Positions 1 through 9,308 of a DNA stretch of 64,000 nucleotides are shown here, one piece after another. Position 1 is the first letter of the stretch; every line of letters starts with the position of its first letter. The notes below the pieces were generated by a model. It searched no databases, was not told the origin of the DNA, and saw nothing but the letters and a program-made list of their open reading frames with translations. A program made the position numbers and the translations under genes. The stretch covers positions 75,001 through 139,000 of the forward strand of contig CALSFV010000281.1 of NCBI GenBank assembly GCA_943737045.1, written 5' to 3'. This stretch comes from Parapristionchus giblindavisi (Eukaryota; Nematoda; Chromadorea; Rhabditida; Diplogasteridae).

Positions 1-18
1 TAATGAAGTTATTCACAG

Positions 19-969
19 ACTCACCGGCAAAGGCGTTAAACGGGCGAATGCATGGGGTGCCGGCGATCAATACATCAACGTGCGCATCAATGTACCAAAG
101 TAAGTTTTGATTATTGGTTTTTCATCTGAATGATAAAATACATCGAATAAATTAACACTCTATCCAGTTGTATCCTTTTTCCCTTGGTTGAAACGTGAAA
201 TTGGCGGGTAGTATTGTTATACGAATATTGTATTAAGCATACGTGGGCATCCTTTGCGCAGTGAATTAAAATCGGGTGGGTCAGTGCTTATAAGTAGAAG
301 GACTCCCCCTTATCCCATTTTTGTGTGAATTTGGCTAAATCGGGTTTGTCGGGTGCCGTAACCGGTCTTGTCGGGTATGGTAATTGGTATTGGTAAAGTT
401 AACGTGTCTCCTTCAGATACTTGAACGCGGAGCAACGTCGTCTGATGAAGGGATGGGCAAAGATCGATAAACCGAAGACGGGTACGGTACGGGGAATGGA
501 AGAGGAAGAGGAGAAGGAGAAGAAGATGAAGAAAGCAGAAGAAGAGAAGATGAAGAAGGAGAATGAGAAGAGTAATGTAAAGAGTGAACAGAAAACGACT
601 GAGAAACACGAACAAGGTTTGTACTTTGATCTTTGATCTCGTATTTGATCTTTGATCTGTCAACTCGTATTTTGTACTTTGATCTTTGATCTCGTATTTG
701 ATCTTTGATCTGTCAACTCGTATTTGATCTTTTGCTCTTTGATCTCTGTCGTACGGTAGATCGTGCCTGTAAACACGGAAGTGTCGCATATATCGATGTA
801 TACTATCGTCCACATACCATGATTTCCTTAAAAAACCAGCGACATTTCCTTGTTTGCAGGCACGACGAGTACAACAGAAGAGGAAGACGGGTGGTTGGGC
901 AAGATCAAAAGGAGCATATTCATATTATTTATTCAATATATCGATTTTGTCTTCTTTTTCGATCGTTAG
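19..969 (+). pseudogene. dnj-10: dnj-10-like 3' fragment, copy 1 (D7, D8, D9a)
   Basis: Three exons of a mitochondrial DnaJ (DNAJA3/Tid1, nematode DNJ-10 type) co-chaperone. D7 (19-99) encodes LTGKGVKR then GDQYINVRINVPK, the end of the substrate-binding C-terminal domain. D8 (417-616) encodes YLNAEQRRLMKGWAKIDKPK followed by a Glu/Lys-rich tail. D9a starts at 860 after TTTGCAG and encodes GWLGKIKRSIF. Splice phases agree: D7 ends with two bases, D8 completes that codon and ends with one. A deletion near 921 fuses D9a to downstream spacer, so the frame runs on to a TAG at 967-969 and the usual Gly-stop and alternative exon D9b are lost. The window edge cuts the upstream part. The family is clear; the copy is probably non-functional. 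Confidence 0.85.
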
Positions 970-1410
970 GCCACTAAATCATTATCATAAATAGTTGTTT
1001 GTTCATTTATTGATTGATTTTTCATTGATTGCGCCGTAGATAAATATATGAATAGCAAATGAATTACTCGAAATTGTTACCCCGTTTTGTTGTTGCGAAT
1101 GTTATAGAGTTAAAAATACATTATTTCTCTCTCAATTAGTCTTTATCAATCAATAAATAATATACAAATTACCTATAGAAATACTCGTACAAAAGGGGTC
1201 AGATCACAGGAACGAACATTAATTGATACAAGTCAATCGATATACTTAGTACTTAATCCACTAAGACACTAAGGCTTAAGGCATAAGTCGATAAGTAAGT
1301 ACTTAAGGTCACTGTTGAGTGTATCATGCACTCATTACTATGGCTAGATGATCAGATGGGGCCACTCGTGATGGGAGGGCAGTGTGTCGAGAGACCTGTC
1401 AATGAAATGG

Positions 1411-1865
1411 CTACACTCACAGAAATTTCCCTTATATGTAAGGGAATAATTCCCTGGCTAAGGTACCCCAAGAGAATTATTCCCAGTTATATAAGGGAAT
1501 TATTTCCCTTACCTGTAAGGGAATTATTGCCTTACATTTAAGGGATTTGAAATAGATTTAAAAAATAAGAAAAATTGGCAAAGTTGATTCACACTGGGTA
1601 GGAATCGAAACTACGAGGTTCGGATCACTACACAACAGTCTTGCCACCAAGCCATGTTCGAACTCTCATAAAACTTGATGATAGCTGTAGTCGGACGCGC
1701 TCATACATGCATTGGAAATGCCTTATATGTAAGGCAATTTGGTAAGGGAATAATTCCCTAGTAAAAATTGCCTTACATATAAGGGATTGTGTTGAGATAA
1801 GGGAATTATTCCCTAAGGGAATCGCAGTTCCAAAACTTCCCTTAGGGAATTTTCTGTGAGTGTAG
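1411..1865. mobile_element. MITE with 15-bp TIR CTACACTCACAGAAA
   Basis: CTACACTCACAGAAA at 1411-1425 is repeated exactly in inverse at 1851-1865. The 455 bp interior is full of short palindromes made from TTCCCTTA and TAAGGGAA, and contains a tRNA-derived segment. It has no coding capacity and is inserted at the acceptor side of a pde-12 Plast exon. The superfamily is uncertain. Confidence 0.7.
1562..1665 (-). repeat. tRNA-derived SINE-like segment
   Basis: On the minus strand, TGGCTTGGTGGCAAGA resembles a pol III A box and AGTTTCGATTCC a B box, followed by CCCAGTGTGAATCAACTT. A related tail, CCCAGTGCAAATCAACTT, follows a B box at 45020-45060, so this is probably a dispersed SINE family. 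No full cloverleaf is recoverable. Confidence 0.5.
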
Positions 1866-2700
1866 TAGAAAGGTAAGATCCAGCAATGATCATGATTTTG
1901 TGCAGTGCATTTTTGTATTCGATCAATCAATCATTCAATAATATTACTGTCATACCTCTTTTCTATTAGGTTGTTCAGCCACTTCCACTCCTTCCACTCC
2001 ATTAGCCCATATGTAATCGATACATCCATTGAAACTGCAATTCTGAGAATATCATCAATTGATCTTTGATCTTTGGTGGACGATCAATCTTTCATTTTTG
2101 TCATGATTAAATTGCATGCCTGCACAAGAAATTACAATTCCATCATAACGCCCGTTATTCTAATAGTCATGAAACATGAAATTGCCTTTTAGGTAAAGGG
2201 ACCGAAACCTTTGTCAATGGCCTCTTCTATGCTATCTTGTTGTTAGAGAACAGAGAAATAGTGTGCGCGATGACGAGGCCATTGAGAAAGGTTACGCTCA
2301 CTTTAAAGTCATGCGTGGCATTGCCGCGAGCGACAAGACCCACCAGATTTAGCCAAAATTCAGTCAACAATAAAGAAAGTGGGTAGGAAGTCCCTCAACC
2401 TGATTTTAATTTCCAGAGTCAAAGATTGCCCACGAATGCATTGTGAAAGCTGAAAGTCCTAAAAAAGCACATACCTTTCCATCCTTATCCGTATAGGCTG
2501 TACAATTGGTGAATGGAGGAGTGCCAGAGATGTTCTTCAGTTGGAGATCATACGGTAACTGAAAATCGATAATGCCCTTTCATTGATCTTTGATCTTGGA
2601 TATTCTTTAAAAGGCAGCTAATAAAGATAAAATGGTGTCTAAAACACTTATTTTAAAAGAAATTTTGAACTTATGTATATGGGATTAAATTAATGACTGA

Positions 2701-3092
2701 TGGCGCACTAAAAAATAGTGGAAAACGGAAAATGGCGACTTTCCGGGGTCTAAAAAAGTACACTGGAAAACCGAAAATGGAAACTCGAAATTTGAATTCG
2801 CGGGTGCGAATAAGGCGCGGGAATTCAAATTCTGACATTCTAACTGGATTTTCTGCGGTTATAAAACTTATATAAAACCGAAATTTTATTTTTTCGACCT
2901 TTATGAAGCGTAAGAACTTAAATTCCTACTTAACATCCTTTTTAAACCGCAGAAAACCGCAGTTGAAAAGCCAGAATTTGAATTCCCGCACCTTTTTTCG
3001 CGCCCGCGAATTCAAATTGTCGAGTATCCATGTGCATTTTTAGATCCTGGAAAGTCGCCATTTTCCGTTTTCCACTATTTTTTAGTGCGCCA
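2701..3092. mobile_element. Foldback MITE, TIR TGGCGCACTAAAAAATAG
   Basis: A 392 bp element. The first ~45 bp (TGGCGCACTAAAAAATAG, then AAAACGGAAAATGGCGAC) recurs in inverse at the right end, and weaker inverted similarity continues inward (GGAATTCAAATT, AACCGCAGAAAACCGC). There is no ORF. Confidence 0.75.
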
Positions 3093-3109
3093 TTAATTAC
3101 TAACGACAA

Positions 3110-3375
3110 TTTCCTGCAATATATCTCGGCATACTGTACGGCTTTAAAGGTTTATAGTATCCCCAGATCTACCGTACCTCACATTTTCTCATCCATCTTC
3201 AATATTATTCGAGTTTCTCGAATAATAATAATAATATTTATGCGTTGTACGAGAAAACACGGTACGGAATAGATAAATAAATTAAAAAATTATTGCCATG
3301 ACTCTTAGTAGATTATTCAGCCACCTCCACTCCTTCCACTCCATTCGCTCAGATGTAATCGATACATAATTATTT
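3110..3375 (-). pseudogene. pde-12: pde-12 intron/exon debris
   Basis: 3110-3215 matches the P1-P2 intron and the 3' edge of P1 (ATCTCGGCATACTGTACG, then CATTTTCTCATCCATCTTC). 3306-3370 matches part of P3 (CCACCTCCACTCCTTCCACT). Both are truncated and separated by an AT-rich tract, so no product is possible. Confidence 0.6.
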
Positions 3376-3390
3376 CATGGCAAAGCCTTA

Positions 3391-3597
3391 CTCTGGTATT
3401 TTGAAACTTAAAGTCTACTTAAATTACGTCACAAACTTTAAGTAGACTTTAAGTAAACTTAAAGTGAAAGAACATTTGACGAAATGCATTACAGTATACC
3501 ACAGAACTTTAAGTAGACTTGCGTTTTACTTTAAGTTTACTTAAAGTCTACTTAAAGTGCGGAGTTTAAGTAGACTTTAAGTTTCAAAATACCAGAG
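3391..3597. mobile_element. 207-bp MITE with 33-bp perfect TIR and TA duplication
   Basis: Begins CTCTGGTATTTTGAAACTTA and ends with its exact inverse over 33 bp (3391-3423 and 3565-3597). It is flanked by TA on both sides (3389-3390, 3598-3599), as for Tc1/mariner-type elements. The interior repeats AAGTCTACTTAAAG and its inverse. No coding. Confidence 0.85.
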
Positions 3598-3679
3598 TAG
3601 GATTCATCTGATTGGCAAATACAAATACCGATGAAACTAATGCCGCACAAGAAACGTCGATCTACCAAGTGCAGGCAAT

Positions 3680-3934
3680 CTTATATCAAATTTGTACACG
3701 CGATTGCGAGTTTCCGATGTCAAAAGAAGTCGAAAAGTGAAAGAAAACGAAATTCCGGATTTACTTCGTTTTTAAAACGTAGAAATTGGCAGTCGGAAAG
3801 TCGGAATAAATGAATTCCCGCACACTCGCGCCCGCGAATTCAAATATCGTCTTTCCATTTTCGGTTTTCCAGGATACAGTTTATCACTCGGAAATTCGCT
3901 TTTTTCGGTTTTCCACCACATTTTAACGCGCCAT
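3680..3934. mobile_element. Truncated second copy of the TGGCGC foldback MITE
   Basis: Shares GAATTCCCGCAC, CGCGCCCGCGAATTCAAAT and a GGTTTTCCAC...GCGCCATTA terminus with the element at 2701-3092. The left end is missing or diverged. Confidence 0.55.
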
Positions 3935-4514
3935 TAGACTCATTTTGATGCGAAAAATTACAATTTTTAAATTAACGAAAAATAACGATTTTTCCTAGAT
4001 CGGCTCTACAATGTTTTATCGATTGATCAATATTATTTATTGATTGATGGATCTTATATTAATATCTTTTCTCTTCGTCCTTATCATCCCTCCCTCTCCT
4101 GTTTCACAATTCATTTATCCTCATCCAAATGTGTTAGAGAAATTGAATTTTTTTTAAATCAATAAATCGATATTGCCAATATCGATTGTTAGGCCATTAA
4201 ATCATTGTCATTAAAATAATCATTGATAGCTCCGTGGATAAATGTATGAATAGCAAATGAATTACTCGAAATTGTTACCCCATTTTGTTGTTGCGAATGT
4301 TATAGAGATAAAAATACATTATTTCTCTCTCAATTAGTCTTTATCAATCAAGAAAACATTAAATAATATACAAATTGCCTATAGAAATACTCGTATAAAC
4401 TGGGTCAGATCACAGGAACGAACATTAATTGATACAAGTCAATCGATATACTTAGTACTTAATCCACTAAGACACTAAGACTTAAGGCATAAGTCGATAA
4501 GTAAGTACTTAAGG

Positions 4515-5845
4515 TCACTGTTGAGTGTATCGTGCACTCATTACTATGGCTAGATGATCAGATGGGGCCACTCGTGATGGGAGGGCAGTGTGTCGAGAGA
4601 CCTGTAATGTTCATGTTTCAATCAATTCATATACTCCCAAGGAGGCAGTCGAGTATGATAATAAAACAACATAATGTAATATTAGTATAACAGCATAATT
4701 ATTAAAATATTCGATGAGATGCGTCGTACAAAGATATGATTATGATATTGAGCAGTGCATTTTTGCATTCAATCAATCGATAATATTACTGTTTTTCTAT
4801 TTGGTTATTCAACCACTTCCACTCCTTCCACTCCATTTGCCCAGATGTAATCGATACATCCATCGAAGCCGCAATTCTGAGAATATCATCACTTGATCTT
4901 TGATCTTTGGTGGACGATCAATCTTTCCTTTTTGTGATAATTATAATAGTTGTAGGTCACATAATATATGATAATTACAATTCCATAATAATTCCCGCTA
5001 TTCTAATAGCCACGAAACATGAAATTCCCTGTTATCAAAGTTCAAATTCCTCAACATTTCACACCTTTCCTTCTTTATCCGTATAGGCTGTACAATTGGT
5101 GAATGGAGGAGTGCCAGAGATGTTCTTCAGTTGTTGATCATACGGTAACTGAAAATCGATAATGCCCTTTCGTTGATCTTTGATAACCTTTGAAAGGCGA
5201 TAAATTAAGAGAAAATAGGATCTAAAGAGTTTTCTCATATTCTCCTTTTTGAAAACTGAATATATGGTTATGGAATTAATTTAAAGGCTTAATGATTGAC
5301 GTCAAGATCATACACATTTTCAACATACTCCTACAGTATCTCTAGGCATACTGTACGCCCCTAAACGATCTACAGTATCCCCAAATCTACCGTACCTCAA
5401 ATAGTGCACCTCCCATTTTCTCGTCCATCTTCCAGCAGGGATCATCCTCCTCCACCACTCTTCTCGACAGTAACTGGTGCACCGATCCGCAGGGTGTACT
5501 GTTGAGATCGGCGCCCAATAGGACGCGTACGCGACGCGTTCCGCTCGGAAGCGGTCGAGACGCGTGCGGCAATTTCGCGAAACAACAATAGCATTTGCAG
5601 AACCTATATATAACAATTGTCATTTGAAATCTTATTAATAATAACAGTAATAATGATAATGATAATAATTACCGATCTTCCTTTTACAATTTTGAACATT
5701 TCCGTTTCTTAAACCAGCTGTTTTTACGAGAGAAACATTCTAAAAAAACCCATACCTTAACATGATCATGTCGTTGATCATGATGAAGATGAGTGGTAGC
5801 AGCGATGATGACGTCATTTGTGAGAGTATCAACCAACTCGACCAT
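4515..5845 (-). pseudogene. pde-12: pde-12-like fragment, copy 2 (P0 to Plast)
   Basis: Five exons read right to left. P0 (5756-5845) is an intact 90 nt exon with ATTHLHHD, equivalent to the family NTHL motif. P1 (5396-5603) carries LLGADLNSTPCGSV, equivalent to the catalytic GDFNSTP block, but is 208 nt instead of 210 because a GC is missing in the Arg-rich stretch, a frameshift. P2 is 5065-5148. P3 (about 4793-4876) has lost its donor in a small deletion. Plast is 4515-4601, intact with PSDHLAIV and ending TQQ-stop. At least two lesions make it a pseudogene. It lies tail to tail with the dnj-10 3' spacer on its left. Confidence 0.85.
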
Positions 5846-6042
5846 CTACAATCTAACTCTAATGATCCTATTTCATGGTAATACTGTAGTGTACGCTTAC
5901 TAGCAAATACAAATACCACAGAAATTAATGGCGCACAAGAAACATCGATCTACCAGGCACAGGCAATTTTTGTCAGCATCTCTTTTGCCCCGCTATTCCC
6001 ATCTCTCTCGCATTTTGAACTAACGTGTTTCCTAGTTTGCAG

Positions 6043-6305
6043 GCACGACAGAAGAGGAAGACTAGAGATCAAGAGTTAGGCAAGATCAAAAGGAGCATAT
6101 TTGGATGATGGTAGATTATCGATTGATTGATAGACTATCGATTGATTGATAGATTATAGCTTGATGCATGGACTTGACACTTTAACTAACTTAAGTTTGT
6201 TTGACTTAATTGATGATTACAGAATCGCCGAAGAGTGAGGATAAGAGCGAGGCTTCGGCACCCGAAGGCGAGAAGGGAAAGGAGAAAAAGGCTTCTAGCT
6301 CATAG
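6043..6305 (+). pseudogene. dnj-10: dnj-10-like terminal exons, copy 2
   Basis: D9a (6043-6107) follows TTTGCAG but has an in-frame TAG soon after EEED, where other copies read GWLGKIKR. D9b (6223-6305) follows ATTACAG and encodes SPKSEDKSEASAPEGEKG then ASSS-stop, two codons longer than the other copies. Upstream exons are absent; the sequence before D9a is pde-12 intron. Confidence 0.75.
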
Positions 6306-6473
6306 TGTATCTACGTTTTATCGATCGATCAATATGATTTATTGATTGATGGATCTCATATTAATATCTCTTCTTCCCTTTTCTCTCTCCTTGTGCACCC
6401 CTTTCATGCTCATCCAAATATGTGTTAGACAAATTGAATTTTTAAAAATCAATATATCGATTTTGTCTTCTTT

Positions 6474-7210
6474 ATCGAACCATCGAAAGGAGTCCCTTCC
6501 GATGGTTCGTGGTACAGATTAACCGACGGATACTGTAAATATGCGACAATTTTCCAGTTCAGACTCTCTCGTTCTCTGACCAAGTGATCGATATTTCTCG
6601 ATGAAATCCCAAGGGAGTTCCTGATGGACTGAATTTATCCCATTAGATTAGATTTTGTACTCGTCCATTGGGCCAAACTGAAACACTCTCATATATGATC
6701 TACGAGCATTCAAATGCATTTTTTGGACGTCACTCAGCCAAATGCCAACGAAATACGCCACTGAAGAGTTGCATATTCACATTTTTTTTATCTGAAAGTA
6801 GGCGAGGAAATACATATTTCATCTGTTGAACAATTTTCCATAGCTCTACTGTGAGCCGTGAAAATCGTCTTGGAAGGAGCTTCAACGACGAACTTTGACG
6901 TGAGCTCCTTTAGAGATGTTTGATCTATCGTCCTTGCTACTATGGATCAGGGATGTCGTACCCAAGCTCGATCGAAAACTGGAGAAAAGAGGTGGTCAAC
7001 TCAAAAATGTGCAATCTCCGCCGTTATCTCCCTCTCCCCTCCCATTCTCTCTCCCTCTCGTCCATCATCTCTCTCCCTCCTTCATCCTCCTCCTCTCCTC
7101 CATCAATCCCCTTCCTCTCCCTCTACTCGTGTCCTTCTCCCCCAAAGCACTCTATCTCCATAGTGACCGCGCGCTCGCCTCTCCCCCATAGCACTCGCTC
7201 ACTCGTCACC
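6474..7210. other. Unassigned insertion, pyrimidine-rich at right
   Basis: Breaks the normal dnj-10 3' spacer after 6473. It starts with a perfect hairpin around CGAACCATCG (6475-6515). 7015-7190 is a C/T-rich tract (CTCCC and CTCTCTCC runs) that gives long open frames of low complexity. I recognise no protein. Confidence 0.4.
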
Positions 7211-7216
7211 GCTATC

Positions 7217-7290
7217 GAGCCCCGTGGTATACTGGTTACCGCTTCTGTCTTCTGATCGAAGTGTCGATGGTTCGACTCCCGGTCAGAGCA
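7217..7290 (+). repeat. tRNA-like / SINE head with A and B boxes
   Basis: TGGTATACTGGTTA fits a pol III A box and GGTTCGACTCC is a perfect B box 40 nt later. Acceptor and T-stem pairing is poor, so I read it as a tRNA-derived SINE or tRNA pseudogene, not a working tRNA. Confidence 0.5.
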
Positions 7291-7453
7291 GTTGCCTTTT
7301 GTCAATTTGTTCTGAGCTCTCCTCCTCTCCCCTCTTGTCTGAAAATGGGAGAATAGAGACCAATAATTAAATCGCGGACATTTTCTCACCGAAGTCGCTT
7401 ACCAAATAGTACTAAGTAAGGGATTGAGTGGATTGATTACTTGATGATTGCAG

Positions 7454-7530
7454 AATCGCCGAAGACTGAGGATAAGAGTGAGGCGTCCGAAGGCGAGAAG
7501 GGAAAGGAGAAGAAGGCTTCTAGCTCATAG
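7454..7530 (+). pseudogene. dnj-10: dnj-10 alternative last exon D9b, copy 3
   Basis: Preceded by GATTGCAG. Encodes SPKTEDKSEASEGEKGKEKK then ASSS-stop in the phase used by D8. No upstream exon is present nearby, so it is an orphan exon followed by ~200 bp of the conserved 3' region. Confidence 0.7.
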
Positions 7531-7728
7531 TGTATCTACGTTTTATCGATCGATCAATATGATTTATTGATTGATGGATCTCATATTAATATTTCTTCTT
7601 CGCATCTCTGTCTCCTTGTGCACCCTTGATTCGTCCTCATCCAAATATGTGTTAGACAAATTGAATTTTTAATCAATATATCGATTTTGTCTTCTTTATC
7701 GATTGTTAGGCCATTAAATCATAATATG

Positions 7729-8975
7729 GAAAAACGAAAGCTGAAATATGTGTAAAAGTTTTAGATGAAGAGTAATAACAAAGATCAAAAGTACAAAGTT
7801 CATACATTCAAACCAAGAACAGACGTAGAGAGGTAGATCACTAGTCATCTCACGCTCAACCAATCAATCTCTAGTACTCTCTCACTTCTCCACACTCTCT
7901 CACATATGCGACGCGCACTCTCTCTACTTACAAACGGCAATCAAATGATCATTTCCTCATTATGTATCCTTGCTTTTATGTATACAATATTAGTATTAGC
8001 GTAGCGAAATCTCAATCAATTTTCAATCGTTCACTCTTTAACCTTATTAAGTTCTTCTTCTTTCCTTTGAAAAAACGTTTTATTGAAAACTGTCCTGTGT
8101 GGGTCATCCTACTGATGAGGCCCATCCCACACGGGCCGGTCCAGTGTCTAGGACCAGGGCCGAAACACTGGATCGTTTTTTATCTCTAGATAGTCAGTCT
8201 TTACATAGTTTATCTTCTAACACAACCTACTTTAAAACCATTCTTTCATTACTTTAACTCTAATATGTATTAATAGCACTCTATCTACACGGCGGCTCAA
8301 TGATACTAACTAAGGAGCTCCCGCAATCTCAAACTGAGTATCGCAAACTAAGGGACTCTCCCGGAGCGAAAGTAATATACGATATGAATGAGCGCTGTTC
8401 GCCATAGGAACGCTTCAGACTAAAACTATCATCGAGTTTGACGAGTTGTGATAAACATATATTCTTACTCTACAGAGAAAGGGCTTTCAAATAAGCTATA
8501 AATGATTACATTTCGCCACCTTAAGTCAAAAGAGACTCCTTGTTAGCGTAAAATAAAAATTTGACGGTTATTTCTAAAAAAACGTCAAATTTGAGCAGTG
8601 TTCTCCACTAATGTGGCAAGGTTTCCTAAGTACAGTATACTATAATAAGAGGGTCAAATAATTCCAGAATGTTCATTATAAAGTTTAATTCTTCATTATT
8701 GACGACGGCGGATAAAATGATCTCCAAAATATCCAATTTCAAGTTTTCTCCGAAGAAATGGTGTATCGATTACTAAAAGGCGTCTGCTGTATGGACCAAA
8801 CTGTAGATGTTTGACAAGGCCGTTCTGCTTAATAGATAATTTTTATACCAAAAGATCTATATATTTCGAATCAGCATTTAAAGCTCTTTTACATGAGATC
8901 ATCTTATTTTCCGTTTCCGCATCACATCTACAGTCTGCTCCATTTAGCATACGCCTTTTACTAAATGATACACCA
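7729..8975 (+). mobile_element. Insertion carrying a PLE-like 3' end with hammerhead-like RNA
   Basis: Interrupts the dnj-10 3' spacer, which stops at 7728 and resumes near 8976. No protein is recognisable. It resembles the region downstream of the Penelope-like ORF at 49232: a pyrimidine-rich leader, GTAGATCAC, then the two-hairpin hammerhead-like RNA, then TTATCTCTAG. The right end has inverted repeats (8747-8797 against 8934-8984, TTTCTCCGAAGA). I infer a 5'-truncated relative of the 46.6 kb retroelement, possibly compound. Confidence 0.5.
8094..8175 (+). ncRNA. Split-strand hammerhead-like ribozyme, copy 1
   Basis: Hairpin A pairs 8094-8103 with 8126-8135 (10 bp); its loop holds stem I 5' (8107-8111), CTGATGA (8112-8118) and stem II 5' GGCCC (8119-8123). 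Hairpin B pairs 8137-8147 with 8165-8175; its loop holds C17 (8148), stem I 3' (8149-8153), stem II 3' GGGCC (8157-8161) and GAA (8162-8164), with A8165-U8147 as the 15.1-16.1 pair. All conserved hammerhead core residues are present, but strand order is not that of type I, II or III. Predicted cleavage is after C8148. Catalysis is inferred. Confidence 0.6.
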
Positions 8976-9308
8976 ACTCTTCGGAGAAATCAATATATCG
9001 ATGTTGTCTTCTTCATCGATTGTTAGGCCATTAAATCATTATCATGAATAGTTGTTTGTTCATTTATTGATTGATTTTTCATTAATATCTCCGTAGATAA
9101 ATGTATGAATAGCAAAAGAATTACTCGAAATTGTTACCCCGTTTTGTTGTTGCGAATGTTAGAGAGATAAGAATACATTATTTCTCTCTCAATTAGTATT
9201 TATCAATCAATAATTTAATAAATAATATATGTATCACGTACTTAAAAAGTACTTAATCCACTAAGACACTAAGGCTTAAGACATAAGTCGATAAGTAAGT
9301 ACTTAAGG

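Larger units (their letters stand above)
1309..2558 (-). pseudogene. pde-12: pde-12-like 3' fragment, copy 1 (P2, P3, Plast)
   Basis: Three exons of an endonuclease/exonuclease/phosphatase-fold nuclease resembling PDE12 (2',5'-phosphodiesterase, mitochondrial poly(A) removal). P2 (2475-2558) encodes LPYDLQLKNISGT through the conserved FTN motif. P3 (1956-2042) encodes GCIDYIWANGVEGVEVAEQ, matching the family GCLDYIF block. Plast (1309-1395) encodes HTALPSRVAPSDHLAIV with the catalytic SDH. The Arg codon after MSA is TGA here, so the protein would end five residues early. A MITE (1411-1865) sits at the acceptor of Plast, and the P2-P3 intron contains a 2.2-2.45 kb segment resembling a dnj-10 intron, a sign of rearrangement or conversion. 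It converges on the dnj-10 copy to its left. Confidence 0.8.

Noticed and set aside
6916..7255. Coding gene in overlapping 73-111 codon frames
   Set aside because: C/T-rich low-complexity tract open in all three frames.
7217..7290. Functional tRNA gene
   Set aside because: A and B boxes are good, but the acceptor and T stems do not pair.
8091..8180. Canonical type I, II or III hammerhead
   Set aside because: The three core strands are present but their order along the RNA does not fit any canonical circular permutation, hence the split/kissing interpretation.
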